Positions 44,872-54,211 are shown, counted from the first letter of the stretch. The stretch: DNA of 64,000 bases from JBAZGG01 sp041653015 (GCA_041653015.1 JBAZGG010000005.1:19819-83818); one strand, 5' to 3'. The notes: generated by a model from the sequence alone, not told the origin. Numbers and translations: made by a program.

Positions 44872-45810
44872 ATGACTTCTAGCAAGAAAATAACGCTCAT
44901 CGCTGTTTTGACAGCTATCGCCTCCGCACTGCTATCTTCCTTCTATCTTCCTGTCTCATCTCTTCTGATGCAGAATGATGGTCTCAGCGCTCTATTCATG
45001 GGAGGCTTTTCTTTCTTAGGTGGAGCCATCGCCGCTCTAGTGATGTTTCTCGGTGAGAAAATCTATGCGAAAAAGAAACATCTTTCGATTGAACCCTACC
45101 TCAATAAAAAAGATTTTCTTATCCTCTCTGGACAGATATGCTCATCGATCGCCTCGACCATCTGCCTTTTATACGCCATTAAGCTCACGAGTGCGGAAAA
45201 TGTTTCTCTCTACTCGAGCTTTGAGATTCTTTTCACATCCTTGCTCGCCCTCATCGTCTTTAAAGAGATAATTCATGTCCCATCATGGATCGGTATTATT
45301 CTCATCGCTGCGGGATGTACGCTGTTGAGCGTCGATTTCACTTCGACTGGTTCCATCGCATTTTCATGGGGGAGCCTTCTCGCCTTAGCTTCATGCGCTA
45401 TCTGGGGCATCGATAATAATCTATCGAGGCTTCTCTCCCATAAGAATAAAAATGAAGCGACGATGGTCAAAGGTTTTGTCGTCGGACCCGTTCTATTGAT
45501 CATCGGCTTTTGCATCGGCGATCGCATCGTCAGCTTAAATTGGCTCTATTCACTGATGCTCGGCACGGTGACAATCGGTGTCTCAATCATTCTCTACATG
45601 TGGGCCCAGAAGACGCTCGGCGCCTCCAAGACCAGCGCGTTTTATATGTTCTCGCCATTCTTGGGTTCTTTGATCTCGCTCGTCATTCTAAAGGCGACGC
45701 CCAATTGGAACTACTATGTCGCTCTCGGCTCGGTGGTCGTCGGCCAATTTTTTGTGCTCTTCGATCTGCTCAAGCGCGACAAAAAGAAACAAGAGAAACG
45801 TTTGGAATAA
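44872..45810 (+). CDS. DMT-superfamily (EamA) transporter
   Basis: This 312-residue permease has ten TM segments in two EamA repeats (about 8-140 and 150-300; G-S-L-L-A-L-A-S-C-A-I-W-G-I-D-N-N in the second). It exports or imports small metabolites; substrate unknown. There is no Shine-Dalgarno. TATAAT at 44860-44865 puts the transcript start exactly on the A of the ATG, so the mRNA should be leaderless. Confidence 0.86.
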   Translation: MTSSKKITLIAVLTAIASALLSSFYLPVSSLLMQNDGLSALFMGGFSFLGGAIAALVMFLGEKIYAKKKHLSIEPYLNKKDFLILSGQICSSIASTICLLYAIKLTSAENVSLYSSFEILFTSLLALIVFKEIIHVPSWIGIILIAAGCTLLSVDFTSTGSIAFSWGSLLALASCAIWGIDNNLSRLLSHKNKNEATMVKGFVVGPVLLIIGFCIGDRIVSLNWLYSLMLGTVTIGVSIILYMWAQKTLGASKTSAFYMFSPFLGSLISLVILKATPNWNYYVALGSVVVGQFFVLFDLLKRDKKKQEKRLE

Positions 45811-45843
45811 AAAAAGATGCCCACATCTCTGTGGCTCTTTTAA
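45811..45843. terminator. Probable bidirectional terminator
   Basis: An imperfect stem (AAAAAGATGCCCAC pairing with GTGGCTCTTTT, two bulges) lies between the stop codons of converging genes. Confidence 0.55.
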
Positions 45844-47810
45844 TCTTCGTCCGCGATCGCGTTGCCAGTATATAATTGGTAATATTTACCTTTTTGTTTG
45901 AGAAGCTCATCGTGTGTCCCTCTTTCGATTATTCGGCCTTCATCGAGGACCATGATGACATCTGAATTCTTGATCGTCGAAAGGCGGTGAGCGATGACGA
46001 AGACGGTTCGACCTTTCATGATGGCATCCATTCCTTCTTGGACGAGCACTTCTGTTCGAGAGTCGATTGAAGAAGTGGCTTCATCGAGAATCATCACCGG
46101 GGGATCGGCGACGGCGGCGCGTGCGATAGCGAGCAGCTGTCTCTGACCTTGAGAAAGCGAAGCTCCGCCCGCTTTTAGTGTGGTTTCATATCCTTGGGGT
46201 AGCAAGCGGATAAACGAGTCTGCATTGGCCAGTTTCGCGGCTTTTTCGACATCTTCATCGCTCGCGGTGAGATTGCCGAAGCGAATATTTTCGCGAACGG
46301 TGCCGGTAAATAGTTTCGTATCTTGTAAAACGATGCCGAGAGATTTTCGCAAATCGTGTTTCTTGATCTTGTTGATATTGATGTCGTCGTAGCGCACTTT
46401 GCCATCCTCGATATCGTAGAAGCGATTGATCAAGTTGGTGATCGTCGTCTTGCCTGCGCCTGTCGGTCCGACAAACGCTACTTTCTGTCCCGGTTTCGCA
46501 TATAGAGTGATATCGTGTAGGACAGCCTTGCCCTTGATGTAGGCGAAATCGACGTGATCAAAAGTTATTTTTCCTCGCAGCCAGACGTATGAAGTTGGTG
46601 ATCCATCCTTGTGTGGGTGTTTCCACGTCCAACACCCCGTCTTTTCTTTTACTTCGATAGGATTGCCATTTTCATCGCTGATAGCGTTGCACAGCTCGAC
46701 ATATCCTTCATCGATCTCGAGAGGCTCATCGATCATTTGAAAAATCCTTGTTGCCCCTGCGAGTCCTAGAGCGATGGTATTAGATTGTTGCGACACTTGT
46801 CCGATGGGCTGAACGAATGATTTAGAGTAGAGGAGAAAGGAGACGATCGTGCCGACCTCAAAGACTCTCAATCCGAGGATGGAGATACTCGTCATGCCAT
46901 TTATGATGAAAAGACCACCGAAGAGCGCTAATAGAACATATTGGAGATTACCCAATTGATTCACGGTGGGCATGAGGATGTTCGCAAAGCGATTAGCTTT
47001 CACCGAATTATCGAATAGGGCATCGTTATGAATTTCGAATCCTTGAATGTTTCTCTCTTCATAATTGAAGACCTTGACCACTTTTTGCCCAGCGGTCATC
47101 TCTTCGATATAGCCATTGGTCTTCCCGAGTTCAATCTGCTGAGCGATGAAGTATTTTGAGGCTTTCTTTGTAAAGTACTTCGTCAAGAAGAACATCAGGA
47201 TGCCGAAGAGCAGAACGACACTCGTCAAAATCACATCGGTCAAAAGCATCATTATTAAACAGGCGATCATGGTCATAATCGCTGTCGCAATCATCGGGAG
47301 AGCGCGCGATAGCATCTCGCGCAAAGCATCGACATCATTCGTGTATATTGACATGACATCGCCATGTGTTCTCCTATCAAAATAGGAGACGGGGAGATCT
47401 TGCATGTGCTCATATAGATTATCTCTAATCTTTTTCTGCACCCCTTGTCCGATGATCGACATCATAAAATTATAAAAATATCCACAGATGATTCCGAAGA
47501 GATAGATGGTGATAAGAATGATGAAGACATCAAAGAAATGAAGCCCTAAATAGGTGATATCGAAGAGATTGATGCTCTGATCGATAGCGGGTGAAATAAA
47601 TTCATTGATAAAGATGGTGCCGACAAAATATGAACCGATAACCGCAGAAGAAGAATTGATGACGATGCAGAAGATGACGATGGCGAATTGCCATGGATAA
47701 TATGTGAATACATATTTCAAGAGGCGGCGCACGGAATTAACTTGATCTCTTTTGGAGACCTTCGCGACATTTCGATTGGCGCGCATACTAGGTGCTGGCA
47801 TCGAAATCAC
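45840..47810 (-). CDS. ABC exporter subunit, catalytically intact half
   Basis: This 656-residue ABC half-exporter has six TM segments (about 35-350) and a C-terminal ATPase domain with G-P-T-G-A-G-K-T-T (about 446), L-S-Q-G-Q-R-Q-L-L-A-I-A-R-A, M-I-L-D-E-A-T-S-S-I-D with catalytic Glu, and I-A-H-R with the switch His. It overlaps its partner gene by 23 nt and forms a BmrCD/LmrCD-like heterodimer. An extra segment of about 45 residues (about 370-415) lies between the TM and ATPase domains. Drug or lipid export is likely; MarR control supports drug export. Confidence 0.9.
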   Translation of the reverse strand: MISMPAPSMRANRNVAKVSKRDQVNSVRRLLKYVFTYYPWQFAIVIFCIVINSSSAVIGSYFVGTIFINEFISPAIDQSINLFDITYLGLHFFDVFIILITIYLFGIICGYFYNFMMSIIGQGVQKKIRDNLYEHMQDLPVSYFDRRTHGDVMSIYTNDVDALREMLSRALPMIATAIMTMIACLIMMLLTDVILTSVVLLFGILMFFLTKYFTKKASKYFIAQQIELGKTNGYIEEMTAGQKVVKVFNYEERNIQGFEIHNDALFDNSVKANRFANILMPTVNQLGNLQYVLLALFGGLFIINGMTSISILGLRVFEVGTIVSFLLYSKSFVQPIGQVSQQSNTIALGLAGATRIFQMIDEPLEIDEGYVELCNAISDENGNPIEVKEKTGCWTWKHPHKDGSPTSYVWLRGKITFDHVDFAYIKGKAVLHDITLYAKPGQKVAFVGPTGAGKTTITNLINRFYDIEDGKVRYDDININKIKKHDLRKSLGIVLQDTKLFTGTVRENIRFGNLTASDEDVEKAAKLANADSFIRLLPQGYETTLKAGGASLSQGQRQLLAIARAAVADPPVMILDEATSSIDSRTEVLVQEGMDAIMKGRTVFVIAHRLSTIKNSDVIMVLDEGRIIERGTHDELLKQKGKYYQLYTGNAIADED

Positions 47811-49542
47811 CCCCTCCCAATTGCGAGATATATAACTCTTTATATATCGAACTGCTCTTCATCAATTGATCGTTATTTCCCATCGCTTCGATGCGCCCGT
47901 GGTCCATGACGATAATCTGATCGCAATCTTTGATTGAGAGCACTCTTTGAGCGATGATGATCGTCGTCATATCACCCTTTTGCTCTTGCAGGCCTTTCTT
48001 TATGAGAGCATCGGTATGCGTATCGCACGCCGAAGTGGAGTCATCGAGGATTAAAATCTTAGGATTCTTTAATAGCGCTCTTGCGATGCATAAGCGCTGT
48101 TTCTGACCGCCGGAGACGTTTGATCCCCCTTCGACGATCATCGTGTCGAGCCCGCTTGCGGAAGAAGTGATAAAAGAGCTGACCTGAGCGATACCAGCAA
48201 CGCGCATGATCTCCTCGTCAGTCGCCTTCTCATCGCCCCATTTTAAATTGTCTCTGATCGTTCCGGTGAATAAGGTATTTTTTTGCAGGACGACCGCCAC
48301 CGCATCGCGAAGAGATTTTAGATCATATTCCTTCACGTTGTGATGAGCGACATCAATATCCCCTGAATCGGCATCGTAAAGACGGGCGATAAGGCTCACC
48401 AACGTCGTCTTGCTCGAACCGGTGGAACCGATTATGCCGACCATCGACCCGCTTGAGATGTGCAAGTTGATATCATCTAGAACGCTCTTTCCTTTATTAT
48501 AAGCGAAGTTTACATTGCGAAAATTGATCTCCCCATCATCGACTATTTTGATGGCGTTATCCGGTGAATATATATCGGGAGATTCGCACATTATTTCATT
48601 GATTCTCTCCGCCGAATTTCGCGCGATGGTGAGCATGACGTAAACGATCGAGATCATCATCATCGAGTTCATGATCATCATGACATAGGTTAAAAGAGAA
48701 GTATAACCGCCGATGCTGAGGTCATTACCACCGCTGATAACGATGATCTGCGCTCCGAAGAAAGCGATGACAGAAATTGCCCCATAGATAGCGATGTTCA
48801 TCACCGGCATATTAAAGGCCAGCAATTTTTCTGCCTTGACAAAATTTTTATAAATAAAAGCTGAGACCTTTCCAAATTTTTCTTTCTGATAGTTTTCGCG
48901 ATTGAATGACTTGACTACTCTCATGCCATCGATGTCCTCTTGAACTTCTTCGTTTAGATTATCATAGGTGTTAAAAACCTTGACGAAGATGGGATGAGCT
49001 TTGGAAGCGATGAAGAGAAGAGCGAAAAGAATCACAGGAATGATGACTAAGAAGACCCAGGCTAACTTCCACTCCGTAACAAAGCACATGATGAGAGCGA
49101 AGAGCATCAGAAAAGGCGCGCGAACAACCGCTCTTATAATCTGCAAAAAAGCATTTTGAACATTGACGACATCGGTCGTCGTTCTCGTGATGATGGACGA
49201 GGTAGAAAATTTATCGATATTCCTAAAAGAATAATCTTGAATGCGCGCATACATCGCACGCCGAATATTTCGTCCAAATCCAGCTGAAGCGCTCGCCGCG
49301 AAATAACCAGCGAGAATGCCCATCGCTGTTGAGAATATTGCGATGGAAGCGATGATTGCTGAATACATGTAGATATCGTTGAGAGAGACGCTAGATATAT
49401 TCCTAATGCTGTCGATGAGGAAGCGCATGAAGAAAGCGACCATCACCTCGCAGACGCTCTCCACCAAAACAAAAATCCATGTCAGGATTGTATCTTTCCA
49501 ACAGCCATTGATGAATTTAGCTAGTTTTCGTATTGTTTTCAT
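47788..49542 (-). CDS. ABC exporter subunit, degenerate ATPase half
   Basis: This 584-residue ABC half-exporter has six TM segments (about 15-300) and an ATPase domain. Walker A is G-S-T-G-S-S-K-T-T (about 370), the signature V-S-G-G-Q-K-Q-R, Walker B I-L-D-D-S-T-S-A with Asp in place of catalytic Glu, and the switch His is Gln (I-A-Q-R). With the intact partner this gives one active and one non-hydrolysing ATP site, the asymmetric plan of BmrCD, LmrCD and TM287/288. Second gene of the MarR operon. Confidence 0.9.
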   Translation of the reverse strand: MKTIRKLAKFINGCWKDTILTWIFVLVESVCEVMVAFFMRFLIDSIRNISSVSLNDIYMYSAIIASIAIFSTAMGILAGYFAASASAGFGRNIRRAMYARIQDYSFRNIDKFSTSSIITRTTTDVVNVQNAFLQIIRAVVRAPFLMLFALIMCFVTEWKLAWVFLVIIPVILFALLFIASKAHPIFVKVFNTYDNLNEEVQEDIDGMRVVKSFNRENYQKEKFGKVSAFIYKNFVKAEKLLAFNMPVMNIAIYGAISVIAFFGAQIIVISGGNDLSIGGYTSLLTYVMMIMNSMMMISIVYVMLTIARNSAERINEIMCESPDIYSPDNAIKIVDDGEINFRNVNFAYNKGKSVLDDINLHISSGSMVGIIGSTGSSKTTLVSLIARLYDADSGDIDVAHHNVKEYDLKSLRDAVAVVLQKNTLFTGTIRDNLKWGDEKATDEEIMRVAGIAQVSSFITSSASGLDTMIVEGGSNVSGGQKQRLCIARALLKNPKILILDDSTSACDTHTDALIKKGLQEQKGDMTTIIIAQRVLSIKDCDQIIVMDHGRIEAMGNNDQLMKSSSIYKELYISQLGGGDFDAST

Positions 49543-49543
49543 A

Positions 49544-50020
49544 TCATTTCACATTCTCAACGATGAGATCTAGACAATGATAGATACTCGCCTTATCCGT
49601 TTCAGTAAGGCTTTTCTCTATCTGAGCGTTAATTTCGAAAAAGATTTCATCAAATTGAGCATTTATCTGTTCGCCTAACTCAGTTAAAACGATGATTTTA
49701 ATGCGTCGATCCTTTTTATAAGGTTTCATTTCGAGATAGCCTTTTTTGACTAATCCCGATAAAGTTTCCGAAGTGGTGGATTTGTTGACGCGCGAATGAG
49801 ACATGATGTCGCGAGCGGTGATAACTTCTTTTTTATGACGAAAAATAAAGGCCATCGTCATGCCTTCAATCCCAGTCAAACTATCTCTCATCTTCTCATT
49901 CAATACTTGATCGATATAATTCTTGATCGCATTTGAGGTGTGGCGAATCGCATAGCCGATACTCCGTTTATCCTTTTTACTTTTTAATACTTTTTTTGTG
50001 TCAACAATATTAGTTCGCAT
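49544..50020 (-). CDS. MarR family transcription regulator
   Basis: This 158-residue winged-helix protein has the recognition region I-T-A-R-D-I-M-S-H-S-R-V-N-K-S-T-T-S-E-T-L-S-G-L-V-K-K-G-Y-L-E (about 65-95) and the wing K-K-D-R-R-I-K-I-I-V-L-T-E-L-G. It is first in an operon with the ABC exporter pair, 1 nt from it, so it most likely represses exporter and itself. The promoter and a 14-bp palindrome overlap its start codon, and the mRNA is predicted to be leaderless. Confidence 0.88.
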   Translation of the reverse strand: MRTNIVDTKKVLKSKKDKRSIGYAIRHTSNAIKNYIDQVLNEKMRDSLTGIEGMTMAFIFRHKKEVITARDIMSHSRVNKSTTSETLSGLVKKGYLEMKPYKKDRRIKIIVLTELGEQINAQFDEIFFEINAQIEKSLTETDKASIYHCLDLIVENVK

Positions 50021-50054
50021 GCGAACATTATATTCTTTTATATTATAAAAACAA
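50013..50054 (-). promoter_or_regulatory. MarR operon promoter and operator palindrome
   Basis: On the minus strand: TTGTTT (50049-50054), 16-nt spacer, TATAAT (50027-50032), then GTTCGCATGCGAAC (50013-50026), a perfect 14-bp palindrome that runs from -6 to +8 of the predicted start and contains the start codon. A dimeric MarR bound there would block transcription initiation directly. Confidence 0.7.
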
Positions 50055-50123
50055 GATTATAAATGAAAAAATTCATCGATGCGAGCAAATAGCGTTAAGC
50101 TCTTCGAAAAAGCATTTCGAAAT

Positions 50124-50148
50124 GGCTGCGCTCAGGATGACGGAATCA
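50124..50148. repeat. Candidate dispersed intergenic repeat
   Basis: GGCTGCGCTCAGGATGACG, more GC-rich than its surroundings, lies in the gap between the MarR and DegV genes. The same wording (GCTGCGCTCAGGATGAC) is familiar from intergenic repeats in unrelated bacteria. Only one copy is in this window. Confidence 0.35.
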
Positions 50149-50182
50149 TTTATATAATCACTAAATGTTTACGAGAATAATT

Positions 50183-51052
50183 CTATCGATGTTTAGCGTG
50201 AAAACTGACGCCGATACAATCAGGTCCACAATGCGCTCCGGCGGTTGGATTTACCACCGTAAATATAATATTCAAATCATCGCCATACTTTTCTTTGAGA
50301 AGCGATGCGATTTTTTCAGCTAATGGCAAAGCATCGGTATGAGCGACTATGATGCGGTGCTTTTTAATGTCATCACCAATTGTATCAACATAGCTCAAAA
50401 TGGTTTGCAAAGCTCGGCTTCGCCCTCGCACTTTAGCAAAGCTGACCATCCTTCCTTCTTTATCCATATAGATGATTGGATGGATGCCAAAGAAGTTACC
50501 CATTTTTGCTGAGATGCCACTGACGCGTCCGCTCTTAGCAAAGAATTTTAGATCATCGGCGTAAAAATAGATGGCAAATCTATCGACTTCCTTTTCTGCC
50601 CATCCAATAATTTCTTCAGGGCTTTTTCCTTCGAGATATTGATCACCGATTTCAAGGATGATGTTGGCAGCGCCAATGGTGATGCCCTTTGTATCGATTT
50701 CGTAGAACTTGCGTTCGGGATATTTCTTCAAAAGATCATCGACAGCGATTTTCATCGCGCTGAATGTCCCGGACATCGAAGCGGAGAAATGCGCATAGAG
50801 AATGTCTTGCCCAGATTTAAAAAATGGTTCGAAATATGCGCGGTATTGTTCAGGGGATAATCCGCATGTGGTAGCTAGTTTACCGCTTCTTAATGCGTCA
50901 TAGAATCTGTGGTGATCGAATTCTTTCCAGTCGACATAGGGATATATTTCTTTTTCGTTTTCGATATAAGGCATCGAAATCAATTCGAAGCCATATCTCT
51001 TTGCTATTTGAGGAGTTATATCGCAGTCCGTATCGGTGAATATTTTATACAT
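50183..51052 (-). CDS. DegV family fatty-acid-binding protein
   Basis: This 289-residue cytosolic protein binds a fatty acid between its two domains and, as FakB, presents it to the FakA kinase. Seen: D-T-D-C-D-I-T-P, F-S-A-S-M-S-G-T-F (about 93, lipid headgroup site), R-V-S-G-I-S-A (about 182) and G-A-H-C-G-P-D-C-I-G (about 270). FakA itself is not in the window. AAGGA precedes the ATG. With the thioesterase, acyl ligase and PlsC proteins it suggests active fatty acid salvage. Confidence 0.9.
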   Translation of the reverse strand: MYKIFTDTDCDITPQIAKRYGFELISMPYIENEKEIYPYVDWKEFDHHRFYDALRSGKLATTCGLSPEQYRAYFEPFFKSGQDILYAHFSASMSGTFSAMKIAVDDLLKKYPERKFYEIDTKGITIGAANIILEIGDQYLEGKSPEEIIGWAEKEVDRFAIYFYADDLKFFAKSGRVSGISAKMGNFFGIHPIIYMDKEGRMVSFAKVRGRSRALQTILSYVDTIGDDIKKHRIIVAHTDALPLAEKIASLLKEKYGDDLNIIFTVVNPTAGAHCGPDCIGVSFHAKHR

Positions 51053-51177
51053 AAAAATTCCTTATCATTTTGTGATTGAAATCACTTTTTATTATTTTAT
51101 CACACATATGTTAATAAACAGTATGAAAAATCGTTTCGCTCAGGTTTGATTCTAACCGACATTTTTCAAGGTTGATA

Positions 51178-51999
51178 TCACTTATGTTTTTCTAAATCAT
51201 CGATGATGATGTTTCGAACGCTCTCAGCGATTTCAATCGTATTTTTATTGGCGTATTCCTCTTTTGAAATAACCTTTAAGAAGTCGATATGAACAGTGGT
51301 GATTTTTCTGAAGCATCGATATTTTATTTTATCGGTGTTTCTGAGCGAGATAACTAAGATTGGACATCGTGCTCTCTGAGCGATTTTAAACGAACCGGCA
51401 TGGAATGGTAAAACGCGCTCATCCTTACTTCTTGTTCCTTCAGGAGAAATGCTGATGGAAGCTTCATCTGAAGAGATGTAATTAGCCGCTGTTCGTATCT
51501 TTCGCATCGCATCGAACGGATCTCGTCTATCGAGAGGAATGAAGCCCGCTTTATGCATTATCTTTCCGACGATGAAATAGTGTTCAACTTCTTTTTTTGA
51601 GATGGATAAAAGCGGTCCTTGACATAGATGAGCGAGTATTGCGATGTGATCAAATCCGGAGATATGATTTGAAACAACCAAATATTTCTCATCGTGCGGT
51701 ATTATTCTCTCGTCGCTCGTTTTTATCCTTGCGCCAAAGATGAGAAGAAGCATCTGACATGATTGAACGACGAGCCACAGAGCACACTTATCAATCTTGG
51801 TCACTTCTTTATTCAGATTTACCGGTGCATATCTAATTATCATGTACAAAACCAAGAGAATAAAGAAAGCCAAGAAAAATCCGATAAACCCAATGATTGG
51901 GAACCAAAAATACACCCAATTAGTATAGAGACCGCTGAGAAAATAGGTCAATAGATCACCGGTGATGCTGAACAATAAAGCGATGTAGAATATAATCAT
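51178..51999 (-). CDS. plsC: Lysophospholipid acyltransferase (PlsC type)
   Basis: This 273-residue membrane acyltransferase has two N-terminal TM segments (about 1-65), the H-x4-D block S-N-H-I-S-G-F-D-H (about 111) and the binding block S-P-E-G-T-R-S-K-D (about 184). Both blocks match the consensus, unlike the paralogue at 37334, so this is the better candidate for making phosphatidic acid. Monocistronic. Confidence 0.87.
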   Translation of the reverse strand: MIIFYIALLFSITGDLLTYFLSGLYTNWVYFWFPIIGFIGFFLAFFILLVLYMIIRYAPVNLNKEVTKIDKCALWLVVQSCQMLLLIFGARIKTSDERIIPHDEKYLVVSNHISGFDHIAILAHLCQGPLLSISKKEVEHYFIVGKIMHKAGFIPLDRRDPFDAMRKIRTAANYISSDEASISISPEGTRSKDERVLPFHAGSFKIAQRARCPILVISLRNTDKIKYRCFRKITTVHIDFLKVISKEEYANKNTIEIAESVRNIIIDDLEKHK

Positions 52000-52102
52000 T
52001 AGCTTTGCCCCACATTATTTATCATACACTTTAAAGCAAAAATGATAATTATCAATTGGCATAATGGCTAAAAAGACTCGTCGAGGTGTTGTGAATAGCG
52101 CG

Positions 52103-52136
52103 TGAATAAAAAAATGAGAATTCTCTCGTTTTATTC
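52103..52136. other. Strong hairpin between divergent genes
   Basis: TGAAT plus AAAATGAGA (52111-52119) pair with TCTCGTTTT plus ATTCA around an ATTC loop. Nothing visible is terminated here; it may end a small transcript or be part of the leader of the next gene. Confidence 0.4.
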
Positions 52137-52169
52137 ATGTCATAATATGATTCATACGAGGTAATTAAT

Positions 52170-52826
52170 ATGAAATTAATCACAAAAATGCTAACAAAAA
52201 ATGTTTCTGAGATTCAAGAAGAAAGAGAGGTTTTCTTGATAAATCAAGAGGATGTGACTACAGCTCTTTTCCCCATCCATCTCTTCTCGTCTTCGCTTCG
52301 CTTTCAGATACGAGTGGTGCAAGTCAAAGACAATTCTCTTGTCATCTCATTCGAGAGCCCTTTAATAAAGCCATTCACAAAGGAATTGACGATGAATGAA
52401 TCATACAAGACTATCTTGCTGTCATTTGCGAATGATGAGATCAGCGTCGAATTATTTCTTTCGAGTGATGAATCTCTAAGCGATGAAGAATTAATCCTTT
52501 TCACTCGCCATCACATCGATAGAGCATCAAAGATTAAAGGATATAAACTCTGCGAGCAGACTATTTTTAACGAGAGGATTACGAGCGAAAAAATATCCAA
52601 GTTATCGCTCCCCAAAAATAAGTCCTTAATCACTTTTCACCAATTGAATAATTCCGAATGTAAAAGTTGTTATTGGGTAATCGGTACACGCGGCGATCAA
52701 TTCTGCTATGCGATTAAGAAAAATGCTCATGCGACAATTCATTTCCTCAAATTGAAAGAAAATTGTTCGGAAGACTACATGAACGGACAAACTAGTACGA
52801 AACGTTTTATCTTTGAGGCTTACTAA
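52170..52826 (+). CDS. Hypothetical protein
   Basis: This is a 218-residue cytosolic protein with a beta-rich first half and no signal peptide or TM segment. Cys residues at about 171 and 174 (E-C-K-S-C-Y-W) form a C-x-x-C. I do not recognise a family. GAGGT precedes the ATG. It stands alone between a hairpin and a 323-bp gap. Confidence 0.6.
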   Translation: MKLITKMLTKNVSEIQEEREVFLINQEDVTTALFPIHLFSSSLRFQIRVVQVKDNSLVISFESPLIKPFTKELTMNESYKTILLSFANDEISVELFLSSDESLSDEELILFTRHHIDRASKIKGYKLCEQTIFNERITSEKISKLSLPKNKSLITFHQLNNSECKSCYWVIGTRGDQFCYAIKKNAHATIHFLKLKENCSEDYMNGQTSTKRFIFEAY

Positions 52827-53149
52827 ACATAGAATCTTTCATTTTAACTGATTGTTCACATATGGATAAGCGATGCTCGTAATGAAATTTTGATTCTTTA
52901 TTCTATGCGACATCAACCATCGCGTGTCGTTTAAGATCTAACCTCAAAATAAACTATCCTGTCACGATAATTTCTAGTGTATTTTCATAGTTGGTCTGTC
53001 TGAGTTTGACGTGCGCTTTGGATACATTTATCATCAGTGAATAATTTTATTCACTCGTTATAAGGCCTTGTGTATAATATACTAAGTAGTATTTTTAGCG
53101 AACGCAGTTTGCGATAAATTACTAATATTTCAAAGAAAAAGGAAAAAAT
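52827..53149. promoter_or_regulatory. 323-bp intergenic region with promoter
   Basis: No credible gene. TTCACT (53050-53055), 17-nt spacer and TATAAT (53073-53078) form a likely promoter for the lipoprotein gene, followed by a small imperfect hairpin (AGCGAAC / GTTTGCG near 53097-53113). Confidence 0.55.
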
Positions 53150-54169
53150 ATGAAATTGAAACGAGCTATTCTACTGCCTGTCGTCGCTTTTCTTTTAGGT
53201 GCATGCGGCACATCGATTCCAGAGTCCGCTTCACCATCTGCTTCGCCTTCTGAAACTTCTGCTTCAGAATCGACTGCCAGCGAATCAGAGATTCCATCCG
53301 ATTCAGAAGAACCTTCCATATCGGAAGAACCATCGGTATCTGATGAACCATCAATTTCTGATGAGCCATCGGTATCTGATGAACCATCAATTTCTGATGA
53401 GCCATCGGTATCTGATGAACCTTCCACATCGGATGAGCCTTCTGTTCCTGAGCCAACTCTATCAAGCATTTCTGTCACGTCAAATCCAACAAAAACATCC
53501 TACTCTGTTGGTGATGCTCTTAATCTATCAGGATTAGTAGTCACTGGCACATTCTCCGATTCATCGCAAAGCGATGTGACGAGTTTATGCACAGTCTCTC
53601 CAGCGAGCGGTTATATCTTTGTCTCTGGCGATGTTGGAACAAAGACAATCACTGTATCTCACGAAGGAGTGAGCGATGCATCATTCAGCGTCACCGTCAG
53701 TCAAGTCGAATTGAAATCATTTAGTAAAGTGACATCCGCTTTAAATGATTATTCTGGCACGTATTTAATCGTGTATGACACCGATTCATTTGTATTTGAT
53801 GGCTCACTAGCTGTTCTTGATGCCGTTAGCGATACGAAAGCTGTCACTATTTCAAGCTCTTCGATCAGCGCGAGTGTGGGATATGCCTTTACAATCGCTA
53901 AATCTGAAAGCACCTATACGATCAAATCTGCGAGCGGCTATTACATCGGCCAAACAGCAACTGATGCGAATGGATTGTTATCTAGCACAACTGTTAAATA
54001 TTCCAATACGATCACTTATGATACAACGAATTCATGCATCGATATCGTCTCAAGTGGCAATGCTCATCTGCGCTACAACTCCACTTCAGGTCAAACGCGT
54101 TTTAGGTACTATAAGTCATCTTCGTATACCAATCAAAAAGTAATTCAACTATATCGCGCTGCCGACTGA
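53150..54169 (+). CDS. Surface lipoprotein with Ser/Glu/Pro repeats and Big3-type domain
   Basis: This 339-residue exported lipoprotein has lipobox L-G-A-C (about 17-20). A Ser/Pro/Glu/Asp spacer (about 25-100) contains repeats of (V/I)-S-D-E-P-S that would hold the domains away from the membrane. Then comes an Ig-like Big3-type domain (about 105-185: Y-S-V-G-D-A-L-N-L-S-G-L-V-V-T-G-T-F). The C-terminal domain (about 190-337: Y-L-I-V-Y-D, Y-T-I-K-S-A-S-G-Y-Y-I-G, L-R-Y-N-S-T-S-G-Q-T-R-F-R-Y-Y-K) is a recurring module of secreted proteins, probably ligand-binding. Ribosome site AAAAGGAA. Confidence 0.75.
   Translation: MKLKRAILLPVVAFLLGACGTSIPESASPSASPSETSASESTASESEIPSDSEEPSISEEPSVSDEPSISDEPSVSDEPSISDEPSVSDEPSTSDEPSVPEPTLSSISVTSNPTKTSYSVGDALNLSGLVVTGTFSDSSQSDVTSLCTVSPASGYIFVSGDVGTKTITVSHEGVSDASFSVTVSQVELKSFSKVTSALNDYSGTYLIVYDTDSFVFDGSLAVLDAVSDTKAVTISSSSISASVGYAFTIAKSESTYTIKSASGYYIGQTATDANGLLSSTTVKYSNTITYDTTNSCIDIVSSGNAHLRYNSTSGQTRFRYYKSSSYTNQKVIQLYRAAD
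53331..53428 (+). repeat. Tandem 36-bp repeat in coding sequence
   Basis: Alternating 18-bp halves encode V-S-D-E-P-S and I-S-D-E-P-S; the 36-bp unit is present nearly perfectly about two and a half times with further degenerate copies on both sides. In frame, so slippage would change spacer length without breaking the protein. Confidence 0.8.
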
Positions 54170-54185
54170 TTAGAAATCGTTAATT

Positions 54186-54211
54186 GGACGCTTGAAAAAG
54201 CGTCCTTTTTT
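54186..54211 (+). terminator. Rho-independent terminator
   Basis: A 7-bp stem GGACGCT/AGCGTCC (54186-54192 with 54199-54205) is followed by TTTTTT. Confidence 0.9.

Noticed and set aside
53331..53428. CRISPR-like repeats
   Set aside because: The 36-bp periodicity has no unique spacers and stays in frame within a Ser/Glu/Pro-rich protein.
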